A stretch of 64,000 nt of DNA from Drosophila miranda. Lineage: Eukaryota > Arthropoda > Insecta > Diptera > Drosophilidae. Position numbers and translations under genes: made by a program. Below are positions 10,843 through 21,670 of this stretch, one piece after another (within the stretch, counting starts at the first letter, position 1; every line of letters starts with the position of its first letter). The notes under the pieces are model-generated. The model searched no databases and had not been told where the DNA came from. It saw only the letters and a list, made by a program, of their open reading frames with translations. Location of the stretch: NCBI RefSeq assembly GCF_003369915.1, contig NW_022881603.1, positions 27,078,264 through 27,142,263 on the forward strand, read 5' to 3'.

Positions 10843-13800
10843 TTCACCCCCCGTTGGAAGGCAAAGGCTTTCAACAGATCCATCCTGAAGGGGCAGAACC
10901 GCTATTTTTCCAACGGCCCTCTTGAAAAGGCCCTTTTGAGTGCGGATGACGGCTACTCTGATGGTTACATCTTTTCCTGGGATGACGCTCTCAATGCGGC
11001 CAAGCGGCCACCTTAATGGTGGCAGCGTTTCCTCCTTGATCATGACGAGCGCTCCTAGCTTGATGTTTGGAGACGATGACCGCCCCTTGCTCCGCTCCTG
11101 AAGAATCGAAAGATACGCCGTGCTCCATTTTCTCCAAAACGCCTGCTTCATTTGACACAGCCGCTGCCATCGACTAAGTAGGTTGACCCGGAGATGCGCC
11201 ACATCTGGCTCGTCGAATGCAGCTTTCGGGGCTCCATTGAGAAAGTGGTTTGGCGTGAGCACATCTAGATCATCGGGACTTTCTGTAATTGCATAAAGCG
11301 GACGGGAATTTAACAAAGCAGAGATTTCACAAGCCAAGGTCTGAATTTCATCAAGAGTAAAAATGTAGGTCCCGACGATGCGATGAAAATGATATTTAGC
11401 TGCTTTAACAGCCGCCTCCCACAAACCCCCAAAATGAGGTGAGCGAGGGGGGATGAATTTCCAATCGATTCCACTAGAAACGCAGAGATGTGACACAGCC
11501 GACGTATGAGGATCACTGAGGAACATTTGCCGAAGCTCCAAAAGCTCCTTTTTTGCTCCTACAAAATTTGTAGCGTTGTCTGACCAGTTGATTCAAGGTT
11601 TGGGACGTAGACTTATAAAACGCCTTAATGCTGCCAGAAAGGATTCTGTAGATAGATCCCGAACGACTTCCAAATGAGTTGCTTTGGTGCTAAAGCATAC
11701 GAAGACAGCGATGTAACATTTGATAGGAGGCCTGCTTCTGACTTCCGACTTGTGATAAAAGGGTCCGCAAAAATCAACGCCCGTTGTGTGGAATGCTGGA
11801 TTAGTCCTTACGCGATCCGCAGGCAAGTTTCCCATGATATGTTCCCTCAGCACTGGCTTCAAACGGAAGCATCTAACACATTTGCGAATGATTCCCGCAA
11901 CATATTTGCGTCCACCAATAGGCCAGAATTTTTGCCGAAGCAGTCCGAGCAATCCTTGAGCTCCTGCGTGGAGAAACCTTTCGTGAAAGAAGATAATAAT
12001 AGAGACAGTGACAGGATGTCCCTTAGGAAGCAGGATCGGGTGCTTCGCGTCATAGTCCAATTCGGCATTTTGGAGGCGGCCTCCAACACGCAGCAATCCA
12101 AAGCTATCCAGAAATGGATTCAGTGAGGCCATCGTGCTTTTTGGGGTAGGGCCTGTTTGCTGGCGAGGGCCCTTATCTCTTCCGAAAATTGTTGCTGCTG
12201 TATTGCCCTTATGAGCAAATGCGTACCATTTTTGATGTCGATTACGGTAAGTTGACCCTTCGACCGCGCTATGCCTTTGTCCTTGAGAATGTAGAATCGA
12301 TATATGTAAGCAAAGACGCGCTGCATGGATCCGAATGAGTTTTGAAATTTGCAATCGTACGATACATCCCTTTCGTTTGAAACAACCAATGCTGCATGAC
12401 GACGTTCTGGTACATCGGTCGGCAATTGCAAGCCTGCAGGCCACTCTGAGCTCTCAAGACGCAAGAATGGTGGTCCAGAGATCCAAGGGCTGCTATCCAT
12501 TAGTTCAGCGGGCGTGGATCCACGTGATATGATGTCGGCAGGATTCAACTTTGTGGGCACGTGACGCCAAGACACTCCAGCGGTGAGCTCCTGAATCCGC
12601 TGAACTCGATTAGAAACAAATATATTAAAATTCAATGGTGATTCTCGAATCCAGGCAAGGGCTATGGACGAATCCGACCAGCAATGTATTTGGCATGGAG
12701 CTGATAATCCCTTAACTATGGTGGACACTAGTTCGGCTAATACGAGGGCAGCGGACAGCTCAAGCTTGGGGATAGTCATACTTTTCAAGGGCGCTACTCT
12801 GGATTTAGAGCATAAGAGATGACTTTGCACAATGCCAAGAGCTTCCGAACGCATGTATACACAGGCGCCATATGCTGCTTGGCTCGCATCACAAAACGCG
12901 TGCATTTCTAATCTGGCTTGCTGCCGAAGCACGTAACGTGGAAACTTAAAGTTTTTAACCATCGACAACTGCGAAGTCAGCTCAATCCAAGTCGTATGTT
13001 GATCCTGGGGCAGGCTTTCGTCCCAATTCAATTTTAGGCTTTCGTTCCATAGCGACTGCATAAATATTTTAGCTTTTGTGATGATCGGAGAGATGAGCCC
13101 TAGAGGATCGTAGAACCTAGCTAGTGTAGACAGGACCGAACGCTTCGATATTGGGCCTGCAGCGGTTCCGACGTGAGCGAAGCTAAACAGAAGATTGTCC
13201 GTGGTGGGATCCCAAACTAGACCAAGCGCCTTGGTTACTTCAGTCCCGTCATGAAAGGTAAGGAACTTTTCGCGATCCGCCTCCGATACGCCTTCCAAAG
13301 CAGCGGGTTCATTGGAACACCATTTACGTATGGGAAAACATCCTTTCGAAAGTAGCTCCTTTACCTGCTGACGAATCTTGATGACAGAATCAATGCTGTC
13401 CCCTCCAGATATGAGATCATCGACATAGAAATCTCTTCGAACAACATCAGCGCCAAGCGGAAAACGCAACTCTTCATCATTTGCCAATTGATGCATAGCA
13501 CGAATTACTAAGAAAGCGGCAGGTTTGGTTCCGTAAGTAACAGTCTCCAACTTGAACACCTGAATCTCCTCCTTCGGGTCATTGCGCCATAGGATGCACT
13601 GCACGTGCGTATCGGGATGGGAAACGCGTACACAGCGGTACATTTTGCAGATATCGCCACACAAGGCGACTTTAAAAAAGCGGAAACGAAGCAGAGTTAT
13701 CAGAATTTTAGGTTGGATGGTGGGTCCAGCCATAAGCGCATCATTCAGTGATACTCCAGACGCTGTTTTGGCAGATCCATCGAACACTACGCGTAATTTG

Positions 13801-14765
13801 GTGGTTGTACTATCCTGCTTGTGGACGCAATGGTGAGGCAAGAAGTACTGCGGGAGGTCTGACTGCCGCGAAGCTGGCGACATGTGTCCTAAATCACGAT
13901 ACTCCTGAAGAAACTCCATATATTTTGCCTTAAGCTGTGCATTTTTTGCTAGCTTCCTCTCCAAATTGAGAAATCTACGTAGCGCCTGCTGATACGATTC
14001 TCCTAATTCCTCTAGACTGAATTTGGTTGGCAAACGCACGGAGTAAGCTCCGGACTCTAGGCGAATGCAGTTTGTGACGAAATGCTGTTCGCAATGAACA
14101 TCTTCCTCCGAAATTGATGAGGGCGAATAATCTCCATCGACTTCCCAAAACCGCCTTACAATATCGCACAAATTAGTCTCGCAAGCGGAGATGACAGGGG
14201 GATCTTCAACGGCTGCTAGCGCCGCACGGGCTTTCTCAGAGTTTTTAATACTTCCTGACACTATCCAGCCAAGTTTCGTCTTCTGCAATGTTGGCAATTG
14301 GTCTGACAGTCGAATCTGTCCAACGCACATTAATTCGAAAAACAAACCAGCACCTATCAACAGATCGACACGCTGGGGCTTGGCGAAATTAGGATCAGCT
14401 AGTTTTAGGTTATTTGGCATTGGCCAATCTTTTGCGTCTAGGCCGAAGTTAGGCTGCATTCCTGTGATTGAGGCAGTGATAATTGCAGAGAGGAAACCGC
14501 GATAGCTTTCGTCTTGAGATTGCAGGACGATGTCCACAGCCTTGCTGGATGGTAGAATTGACTCTCCAATACCGGCGATTTTAACGTGAGACGGGTGAGG
14601 ATCTAACTGCAGCTGATTGGCGAGTCTCGATGTTATAAAGTTAACCTGAGAAGCGGAATCTAAAATGGCACGACATGGAATAAGCGATCCAAAACGGCCC
14701 CTGACATATACGATTGCAGTAGCTAGCAGCACGTTTTGGCTAGGCAGAGATTTTTGACTCGAGGG
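10816..14765 (-). pseudogene. BEL/Pao pol, frameshifted
   Basis: Encodes, in order, a retropepsin-like/DUF1758 region (LDSASQVNF), reverse transcriptase with YVDD (near 13430), RNase H, peptidase-A17 region, integrase zinc-binding region (CVRCF), integrase core (SDNATNF; PPRSPHFGG) and a DUF5641 C terminus (LPPLRWPLGRI). The long open part is 12120-14732. Breaks: a frameshift near 14765 between gag and pol, a frameshift near 12140 in an A-run, and a TGA at 11593-11595, after which the same frame continues to 10816. Homopolymer location makes an assembly error possible for at least one break. Confidence 0.9.
10843..10855 (-). other. polypurine tract of BEL/Pao element
   Basis: On the minus strand reads GGGGGGTGAA directly before the 3' LTR, the expected primer for plus-strand DNA synthesis. 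Confidence 0.7.
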
Positions 14766-16093
14766 GGAGGGCTAATATATTTGCTTGCTACTAGGGCACT
14801 TGCAGGATCATGCTGGGTCGATTCCGTGCTCGGCGACGGCAACTCAGCGTCAGCGCCCGACTGCATGTGGAGCAGTGTGTGATGCTTGGCTTGGCAATTT
14901 CTACATGCCCCTGACTTGCAGCGTTGCAATGAATGGCCTTTGTTGAGGCAGTTTAGACATAAATGGCGCTTCTTCACCTCCTTGTATCGAGAAAAAACAG
15001 GGAGATCTATAAATGCCTGGCATCGGGATATGTAGTGATCGGAGGATTTGCAATACTTGCATGTTGAGCTATTATGATCGTTAATGGAGGTGATTAGGGT
15101 GCTAGGTTTACTTTCTCCCACCTGCTGGCTAGGAATTGTTACCATAGCCGATCCCAAATTTTCCAGCATCCGACATCTTGCTTCCAAGAATGAGGCCATG
15201 CTTGACCACCGAGGCAATCCTGACGTCGGCAAGTTCTCTTCCCATTTCTCCTTGGTCTTGTGGTCCAATTTCGTGCCTATGATGAAGATCAGCAACCCAT
15301 CGGAAATCTCCTGCGGGGTCGCCAAGGTCTGAAGTGCACGCAAGTGCGAATTGATTTTGTCGCTGAGCGCGCGCAAGCCGATAGCTGAGCCCTTCTCCAC
15401 CCCTTGCAACCCGAAAATAGCCTTGACGTGTGCCTGAAAATGTAACAGTTTATTATCGAATCGCAACATTAGCAAATTCAACGCCTTGTCGTAATTCTCC
15501 TCAGAAAGTTCCAAGGAACGAATCGTATCCAGCGCAGCACCATCTAGACATCCACGAAGATATTGGAATTTTTCGATGATTGGTATACTATGGTCTTTGT
15601 GCACCATTGTCGAGAACATCGAGTGGAATTCTGGCCAATCCATGTAGTTCCCCCCGAATCGCGGAAGCTGCAACTCGGGCATTCGAGAACGGCCTATACT
15701 ATTATAGGCGAACAACGACGAGTTCCCCTCGAGAGTATGCCGAGCCGTTGAATTGGCAACATTTACCGTGCGAGCCGCCATCAACTCCCGCGACAGCCTG
15801 GACCTAACCTTGACATAAACATTCGAAAAGTCCAGCCGGGCATCATGGGCTAACTGCAGGAAATCCAGCCTTTCAAGGCTCGTTTGAGCGGCATCGAAAT
15901 CCGCATTCATTCGCTCGATCTGCTCTAAGCGAGCTTGAAGTTCTGCCTCATCTAACTCGGCAAGCTCTCCCTTGGTGAGAAAGCGATCCATGGCCTTTAG
16001 TTGGCGCGCGATGGACTCGGCCTTGTGCTTGTAGAAATCTACATCACTCGGCATTGCTGCGTTCGCGACATTGGTAGGCTCAGGTGCTGCCAT
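14723..16093 (-). CDS. BEL/Pao Gag
   Basis: 456 residues and open from the Met at 16093. The N-terminal half is helical DUF1759-type capsid sequence. The C-terminal part carries three Cys/His zinc-knuckle clusters: CKYCKSSDHYISRC, CLNCLNKGHSLQRC and CRNCQAKHH. In this superfamily Gag packages the element RNA into particles and is usually fused to Pol in one frame. Here the frame ends just after overlapping the pol ORF, consistent with a small indel at the gag-pol junction. Confidence 0.85.
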   Translation of the reverse strand: MAAPEPTNVANAAMPSDVDFYKHKAESIARQLKAMDRFLTKGELAELDEAELQARLEQIERMNADFDAAQTSLERLDFLQLAHDARLDFSNVYVKVRSRLSRELMAARTVNVANSTARHTLEGNSSLFAYNSIGRSRMPELQLPRFGGNYMDWPEFHSMFSTMVHKDHSIPIIEKFQYLRGCLDGAALDTIRSLELSEENYDKALNLLMLRFDNKLLHFQAHVKAIFGLQGVEKGSAIGLRALSDKINSHLRALQTLATPQEISDGLLIFIIGTKLDHKTKEKWEENLPTSGLPRWSSMASFLEARCRMLENLGSAMVTIPSQQVGESKPSTLITSINDHNSSTCKYCKSSDHYISRCQAFIDLPVFSRYKEVKKRHLCLNCLNKGHSLQRCKSGACRNCQAKHHTLLHMQSGADAELPSPSTESTQHDPASALVASKYISPPPRVKNLCLAKTCC

Positions 16094-16442
16094 GTTGAGG
16101 TTTTAAAAGAGTCACTCAGCACGACCGAAAAAGACACCCTGTATACGTATAAACGTGGGAACCGAAAGCAAAGGGATTACAGCTAATGCCTTTAGCTATG
16201 CGGCTGTGCGAGCTGTCCGATTCCGCTTTGTACTCCGCTTGTGTGTATTAGTGAGTTCGCTGCACTGCCTACCGCACTGCACTGACCGAATTGTCGCGAC
16301 AGAGAAATTAATAGCCAGCAATGCGTGAATGTAGGTGTATGTAAGTGTGTTTTAGCACCGAATTGTGCTTAACCGCCGAAAATTTGCTTGGGCTAGCGAA
16401 TGTCGATCGCGAATGATTATTAATTGACACTGCAACTCAGAG

Positions 16443-16460
16443 ATCACGTCGGGGTCACCA
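16443..16460 (-). other. tRNA primer-binding site of BEL/Pao element
   Basis: Minus strand reads TGGTGACCCCGACGTGAT seven bases inside the 5' LTR. TGG at the start is complementary to the CCA end of a tRNA. I do not assign the tRNA. Confidence 0.7.
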
Positions 16461-16467
16461 AATTTTA

Positions 16468-16840
16468 TGTGGAGATAATGTTTTTTATCCCCAATCGGCC
16501 GACTAATTATTTCGAATTAAATAAAACTCGGCGCAGAAATAAAATTACGATATGTTCTTTAATGCGTGACATCCAAATTGCAAGTGTGGCTTGCCTGCCC
16601 TTTACATTGCCGCTCCGATCGCTAAGCGCAGCTTCGCTCGGCCGACGTCGGTAGGCAGACGCAAAGCGGAGATAGCGAAGAGCGAGCTGGCAGAGAGCGT
16701 TTAGCAGGGCAAGCAAGCGCAGAGCTTTAACAAACAAATGAGTGACATAGACATAAGTAACAAACAAAATAAGCGGCTGAGGGCCGAAGAATTAGGTGCT
16801 ATTTGGCAAGCAGCTAATCGGCTGGGTTCTGCTCCGAACA
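16468..16840 (-). repeat. 5' LTR of BEL/Pao element
   Basis: 373 bp, partner of 10470-10842. For this minus-strand element it is the promoter-bearing LTR. Confidence 0.95.
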
Positions 16841-17118
16841 CCATCCACCACCGAAGGCGATAAATTATTTTTTTCAACAACTCAATAAAAATTCATAACA
16901 GATTGTGCGGCAGATTGTTGGGGGTTTTTGACCGAAAGGAAAAATCCGTTTAAAGAAAAAATAAAATAAAAAAAGTAAAAATTAAATAAAAATAATAAAT
17001 AATAATAATAATAAATAATAAAATAAATAAAATTAACAAATAAAAATACAAATTATAATATATAAAAATAATATTACAAATTATAATAAACAACAATAAA
17101 TATAGGATTAATAAAGAA
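16841..17118. repeat. segmental duplication, copy 1 (right part)
   Basis: Continues copy 1 beyond the BEL/Pao element and matches 24139-24418. It starts with the second CCATC and becomes AT-rich from about 16955. No gene is seen. Confidence 0.9.
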
Positions 17119-17120
17119 CG

Positions 17121-18212
17121 CGGGGGAACGTTGTGAGTTGCTGCGGACACCGCAACTCTACGGTTATACCCGATACTAAGTCAGTATGGCTCTCCTCCGG
17201 CGGACGCCGCTAATATTAAACGACACGACAAAGAGTGCGTGCGAGAGAGACAGAAAATCAGTCTGAGCGTGACGTCGGGCGCTGCGTAGCCACTGCAAAT
17301 TCATTTGTTCCTATTGGCTATAAAAATAATCTGATCTGATCCAGATTCAGCAATCTGATTGATATGGTCATTATCTATGATTCTGCGTTTTTAGTTTTTT
17401 CGAATCTGCAATATTGTGGATGCAACAGATTTTCGTCCTTTGTGTGGGCGGAAGGGGGTGGGGCGAAATTTTGACGTACACGTTTTATAGTAAGATCGAA
17501 CAGGAGTGCGGATACCAAATTTAGTTACTCTAGCCTTAATAGTCTCTGAGATTTTTGAATATCCCCAGATTTTCGTCCTTTGCGGGGGCGGAAGGGGGTG
17601 TGGCGAAATTTTGAAACAAACTCGTCTCGGTCCGATATATTAGGAGTGTGGATACCAAATTTGGTTGCTCTAGCTTTTGTAATCTTTGAGATCTAGGCGC
17701 TAATGTTTTACTCTAAGCAAAGCCGCCTATGCTACGTGTGTGTTAGAGAGAGACAGGGCGAGAAAAAATGAAATTGTTTTCTTGATGCTGGCTATAATAA
17801 TAATACGATCCAATTCAGATTCCGCAGTCTTAAAGATATGGTCATTCTCTACAACTCTACGTTTTTGGTTTTCTCATATCTTTAAAATTGTGGATGCCAC
17901 AGATTTTCGTCCTTTGTGGGGGCGGCAGCCCCCGGGGCGAAGTTTTGAAATATTTTTGTAGCAGTGACATATCACAGAAGTCTGGATCCAAAACATCGTT
18001 GCTCTAGCTCTTATAGTCTTTGAGCACTAGGCGCTGAAGGGGACGGACAGGCGGACAGACGGACAGACGGACGGACGGTCACTCGGCTATTGATGCTGAT
18101 CAAGAATATATATACTTTATGGGGTCGGAAGCGATTCCTTCTGGACGTTACACACATCCACTTTTACCACAAATCTAATATACCCCAATACTCATTTTGA
18201 GTATCGGGTATA
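17121..18212 (-). mobile_element. DINE-1/Helentron-like unit, complete
   Basis: Runs from the GGGGGAACG end with terminal hairpin, through the repeated GGGGGCGGAAG blocks, the GGACAGAC microsatellite near 18040-18078, to the GAGTATCGGGTATA end at 18212. It is one of the most complete copies here and defines the unit at about 1.1 kb. Confidence 0.85.
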
Positions 18213-18471
18213 AAAAGGGCAAAAGCCATAGTGAAAGTTTCAACGAAATCAATGTGCAAGAAAGTAAACACTTGGAAATTGTGTGCGACGCTCAGTCGGC
18301 CGTCTGGTAACCGTAGTTCATGGTCCTGGCTCCCAACGGAATCCCAAATACTACAAAAACGAGTACGAGTCCCACCCAATCCAATCCAAGCCCACCCAGC
18401 GCCATCCACTCGACTATGAGAAAACTCTTTTGTTTCCTCAAATAACAGAATCATAAGTTTATAGTATTTAT
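18213..18471. other. host fragment between DINE units
   Basis: 18213-18420 matches 24923-25130, so it is the right-hand flank of duplication copy 1. The 50 bp 18421-18471 has no counterpart in the window and probably holds the junction of the tandem duplication. No gene is seen. Confidence 0.7.
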
Positions 18472-19694
18472 TATACCCGATACTCCAGAAGTAACGATAC
18501 TCCAGACGATAACGTCCAGAAGGAATCGTTTCCGACCCCATAAAGTATATATATTCTTGATCAGCATCAATAGCCGAGTCGATTGAGCCATGTCTGTCTG
18601 TCCGTCTGTCCGTCCGTCCGTCTGTCCGTCTGTCCGTCCCCTTCAGCGCCTAGTGCTCAAAGACTATAAGAGCTAGAGCAACGATGTTTTGGATCCAGAC
18701 TTCTGTGATATGTCACTGCTACAAAAATATTTCAAAACTTCGCCCCGCCCACTTCCGCCCCCACAAAGGACGAAAATCTGTGGCATCCACAATTTTAAAG
18801 ATACGAGAAAACCAAAAAACGCACAATCGTACAGAATGACCATATCTTTTAGACTGCGGAATCTGAATTGGATCGTATTATTATTATAGCCAGCATCAAG
18901 AAAACAATTTCATTTTTTCTCGCCCTGTCTCTCTCTAACACACACGTAGCATAGGCGGCTTTGCTTAGAGTAAAACATTAGCGCCTAGATCTCAGAGACT
19001 ACAAAAGCTAGAGCAACCAAATTTGGTATCCACACTCCCAATATATCGGACCGAGACGAGTTTGTTTCAAAATTTCGCCACACCCCCTTCCGCCCCCGCA
19101 AAGGACGAAAATCTGGGGATATTCAAAAATCTCAGAGACTATTAAAGCTAGAGTAACCAAATTTGGTATCCGCACTCCTGTTCGATCTTACTTAAAAACG
19201 TGTACCTCAAAATTTCGCCCCACCCCCTTCCGCCCACACAAAGGACGAAAATCTGGGGATATTCAAAAATCTCAGAGACTATTAAGGCTAGAGTAACCAA
19301 ATTTGGTATCCGCACTCCTGTTAGATCTGACTATAAAACGTGTATCTCAAAATTTCGCCCCACCCCCTTCCGCCCACACAAAAGACGAAAATCTGTTGCA
19401 ACCACAACATTCGAGAAAACTAAAAACGCAGAATCATAGATAATGACCATATCTATCAGATTGCTGAATCTGGATCAGATCGGATTATTTTTGTAGCCAA
19501 AAGCAAGAAATCAATTTTCAGTGGCTACGCAGCGCCCGACGTCACGCTCAGACTGATTTTCTGTCTCTCTCGCACGCACTCTTTGTCGTGTCGTTTAATA
19601 TTAGCGGCGTCTGCCGGAGGAGAGCCATACTGACTTAGTATCGGGTATAACCGTAGAGTTGCGGTGTCCGCAGCAACTCACAACGTTCCCCCTC
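18472..19694 (+). mobile_element. DINE-1/Helentron-like unit with internal tandem blocks
   Basis: Starts TATACCCGATACT and ends GTTCCCCCTCG after the terminal hairpin. The (GTCC/GTCT)n core lies near 18590-18640. Blocks starting near 19070, 19205 and 19346 are tandem copies of a 120-145 bp module, which makes this unit longer than its neighbours. With 17121-18212 it forms an inverted pair. Confidence 0.85.
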
Positions 19695-20587
19695 GTTTTT
19701 CATTTGGATCCGAATGGGATGACTATACCATATAGATACCGAAAGAAAAATACATCCTTGAGGGTATAGACGAAATTTCCCATGAATTGCAGAATAATAT
19801 TTGTGTATTTTACATGTTCCTTTTTTGTTGTTTCTTTTATTTTGTGATGCGGAAATGTGATTTCAATTTTAGTCTATAAAAATGCGAAGCAACAGGTTCT
19901 TGGAAGTGTGTGTGGCCTGAGGGGGGCTCTGTTTTATTAATTAAACCCGAAATTCCCCGCTCATCCAACGGATCGTTTTTTTTACCCGTTTTTAAAGATT
20001 CAAATTTTGCAGAGCTCGTATTTGAATAAAGTTCATTAGGATTTATTGTTGGTCTTTAATCTCCAATATATTCATGGATAGATCTTCATTAAAAGTTTTG
20101 TTTAAATTGTGGGAGATATTCAGATGCATATCTCTGGGATATCATTAGCGGAAGAACAAATTTTGTATCTAGATATCATTAGAGGGCAATAGAAATCTAA
20201 GAACAAGATCTCTGGCCAATTTATAGGCGGCTTCTAGACCTAAACTATCATTAGTGGGGGCAGAGAAAACAACTAAAGATTTTACTAATTAAAGTTCGGA
20301 TAGCGCTCCCTCCCGCTTCTCCTAACCCTTCCACAGAGATAGCTTCCACAAATCAATTGATGGATATGGATAAGGAGAGGACAAGCTTCTGGGGCTCTTA
20401 AATAGAGACATCATTGAGGAGGAGGAGGAAGGCGTTGCCTCGGGGCGGTAGCCTGCCCATATAATTATCTATTACATCATATTCAAATGAAATGAAATGA
20501 AATGATGTGAAATGCAATTAAAAATGCATAGAGAATGGTAACCACAAAGCGAAGGAAAGGGACGGAGAGAGAGAGAGATAGAGAGAT

Positions 20588-20627
<40 letters not shown>

Positions 20628-21670
20628 GTTCACTCAACTGTGGATTTGATTTCTTAATTTCGATTACCTAACATATCCCGAGGGGAGCAGGGGGCAGGGG
20701 GCAGGGCCCTAAGCCCTAACCTCGGACACAAATCGAAAGAGAAGTTGTTTGACCAGAAGATGCAGGAGGGGGAGATGGGAGGGGGAATAGAAGATGTTGA
20801 ATCTGGACGAATGAGCACTCAATCCAGTTAATCCCCCGCTTTTGTGGCACAGATCATAAAAATTTACAAACAAAAATCAAAAGAAATCCTTTTTCTTCTC
20901 TCTCTCTCAGAGTTCTCTCCCTCGCTCTGATCCATCGATGGAATTTTTATTGTATCCGCTGTATCTTTATGGGCGTCTATTAATTACCCATCGAGGAGGC
21001 AGTAGCAGGGCATTGATTTTCATGGGACAGCCGGAGCGACAGAGCGGCATCGAAAGAAGTTTTTTTTCTTTCTAGAGCTAGAGGAGAGGGGAGGTGGTGT
21101 GGCAGCCTCTCCTCTGGTAAATGACATTATCCAAAGGCGTTGAATGACGGTGGTGACTTTAAGGAGCTTTAAGGTGAGCTTTAAGGATTGCAGCCTTAAG
21201 TCGGTTTCCCTAATTGAATCCCAAAATGAAAGGCGTATCCTTCCAGAGATATTTTTGAAGCGATTTCTTGGGCAGCAGATGAGAGTTCTCAGCGAAAGAG
21301 AAGGGAGAGTGCTCTCAGCGAAGGAGAGGGGAGAGCGCTCTCTGCGAAAGAGAGAGGGGTATGGACTTATCTCTGGTATCGTCTCTGAGGCGATTAAATC
21401 CCTTAAAGAACGACTTTCAGCGCAAAAGATACGAACATTCGCACAGATACCACGATTTCTTACAGCTCTAAAGGCTTTTCAGATTACGGCAACTTGTTTA
21501 TTTATCTGTAGAAAGGCAGAAAAGACACCCCGAAGGATTAAACCTTAAATTGGGAATGGAATTGAGACCTTGAATCACACAAATCGTTCCCTAAACCGAA
21601 CATAGCCGAACCATAGCCTTTATTTTGAGATCAAAAATTGCATTCAAAATGAAAATCCAATGGAAATCCA
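19695..21670. other. non-coding part of duplication copy 2
   Basis: Same content as 6071-7904: a GA-rich microsatellite at 20567-20633 and the purine-rich repeat near 21280-21350, plus the LS2-like 3' UTR with its AATAAA (21624-21619, minus). It retains 55 bp (21631-21685) that copy 1 lacks. No further gene is supported. Confidence 0.55.

Larger units (their letters stand above)
10470..16840 (-). mobile_element. full-length BEL/Pao LTR retrotransposon
   Basis: A 6371 bp element in minus orientation with 373 bp LTRs, a primer-binding site, gag, pol and polypurine tract, flanked by a CCATC duplication. The LTRs differ at one visible position (the base after CGAATTA: C at left, A at right), so insertion is recent. 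The empty site in the paralogous block shows that insertion postdates the segmental duplication. pol carries two frameshifts and one stop, so this copy is probably not autonomous unless these are sequencing errors. Confidence 0.95.
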
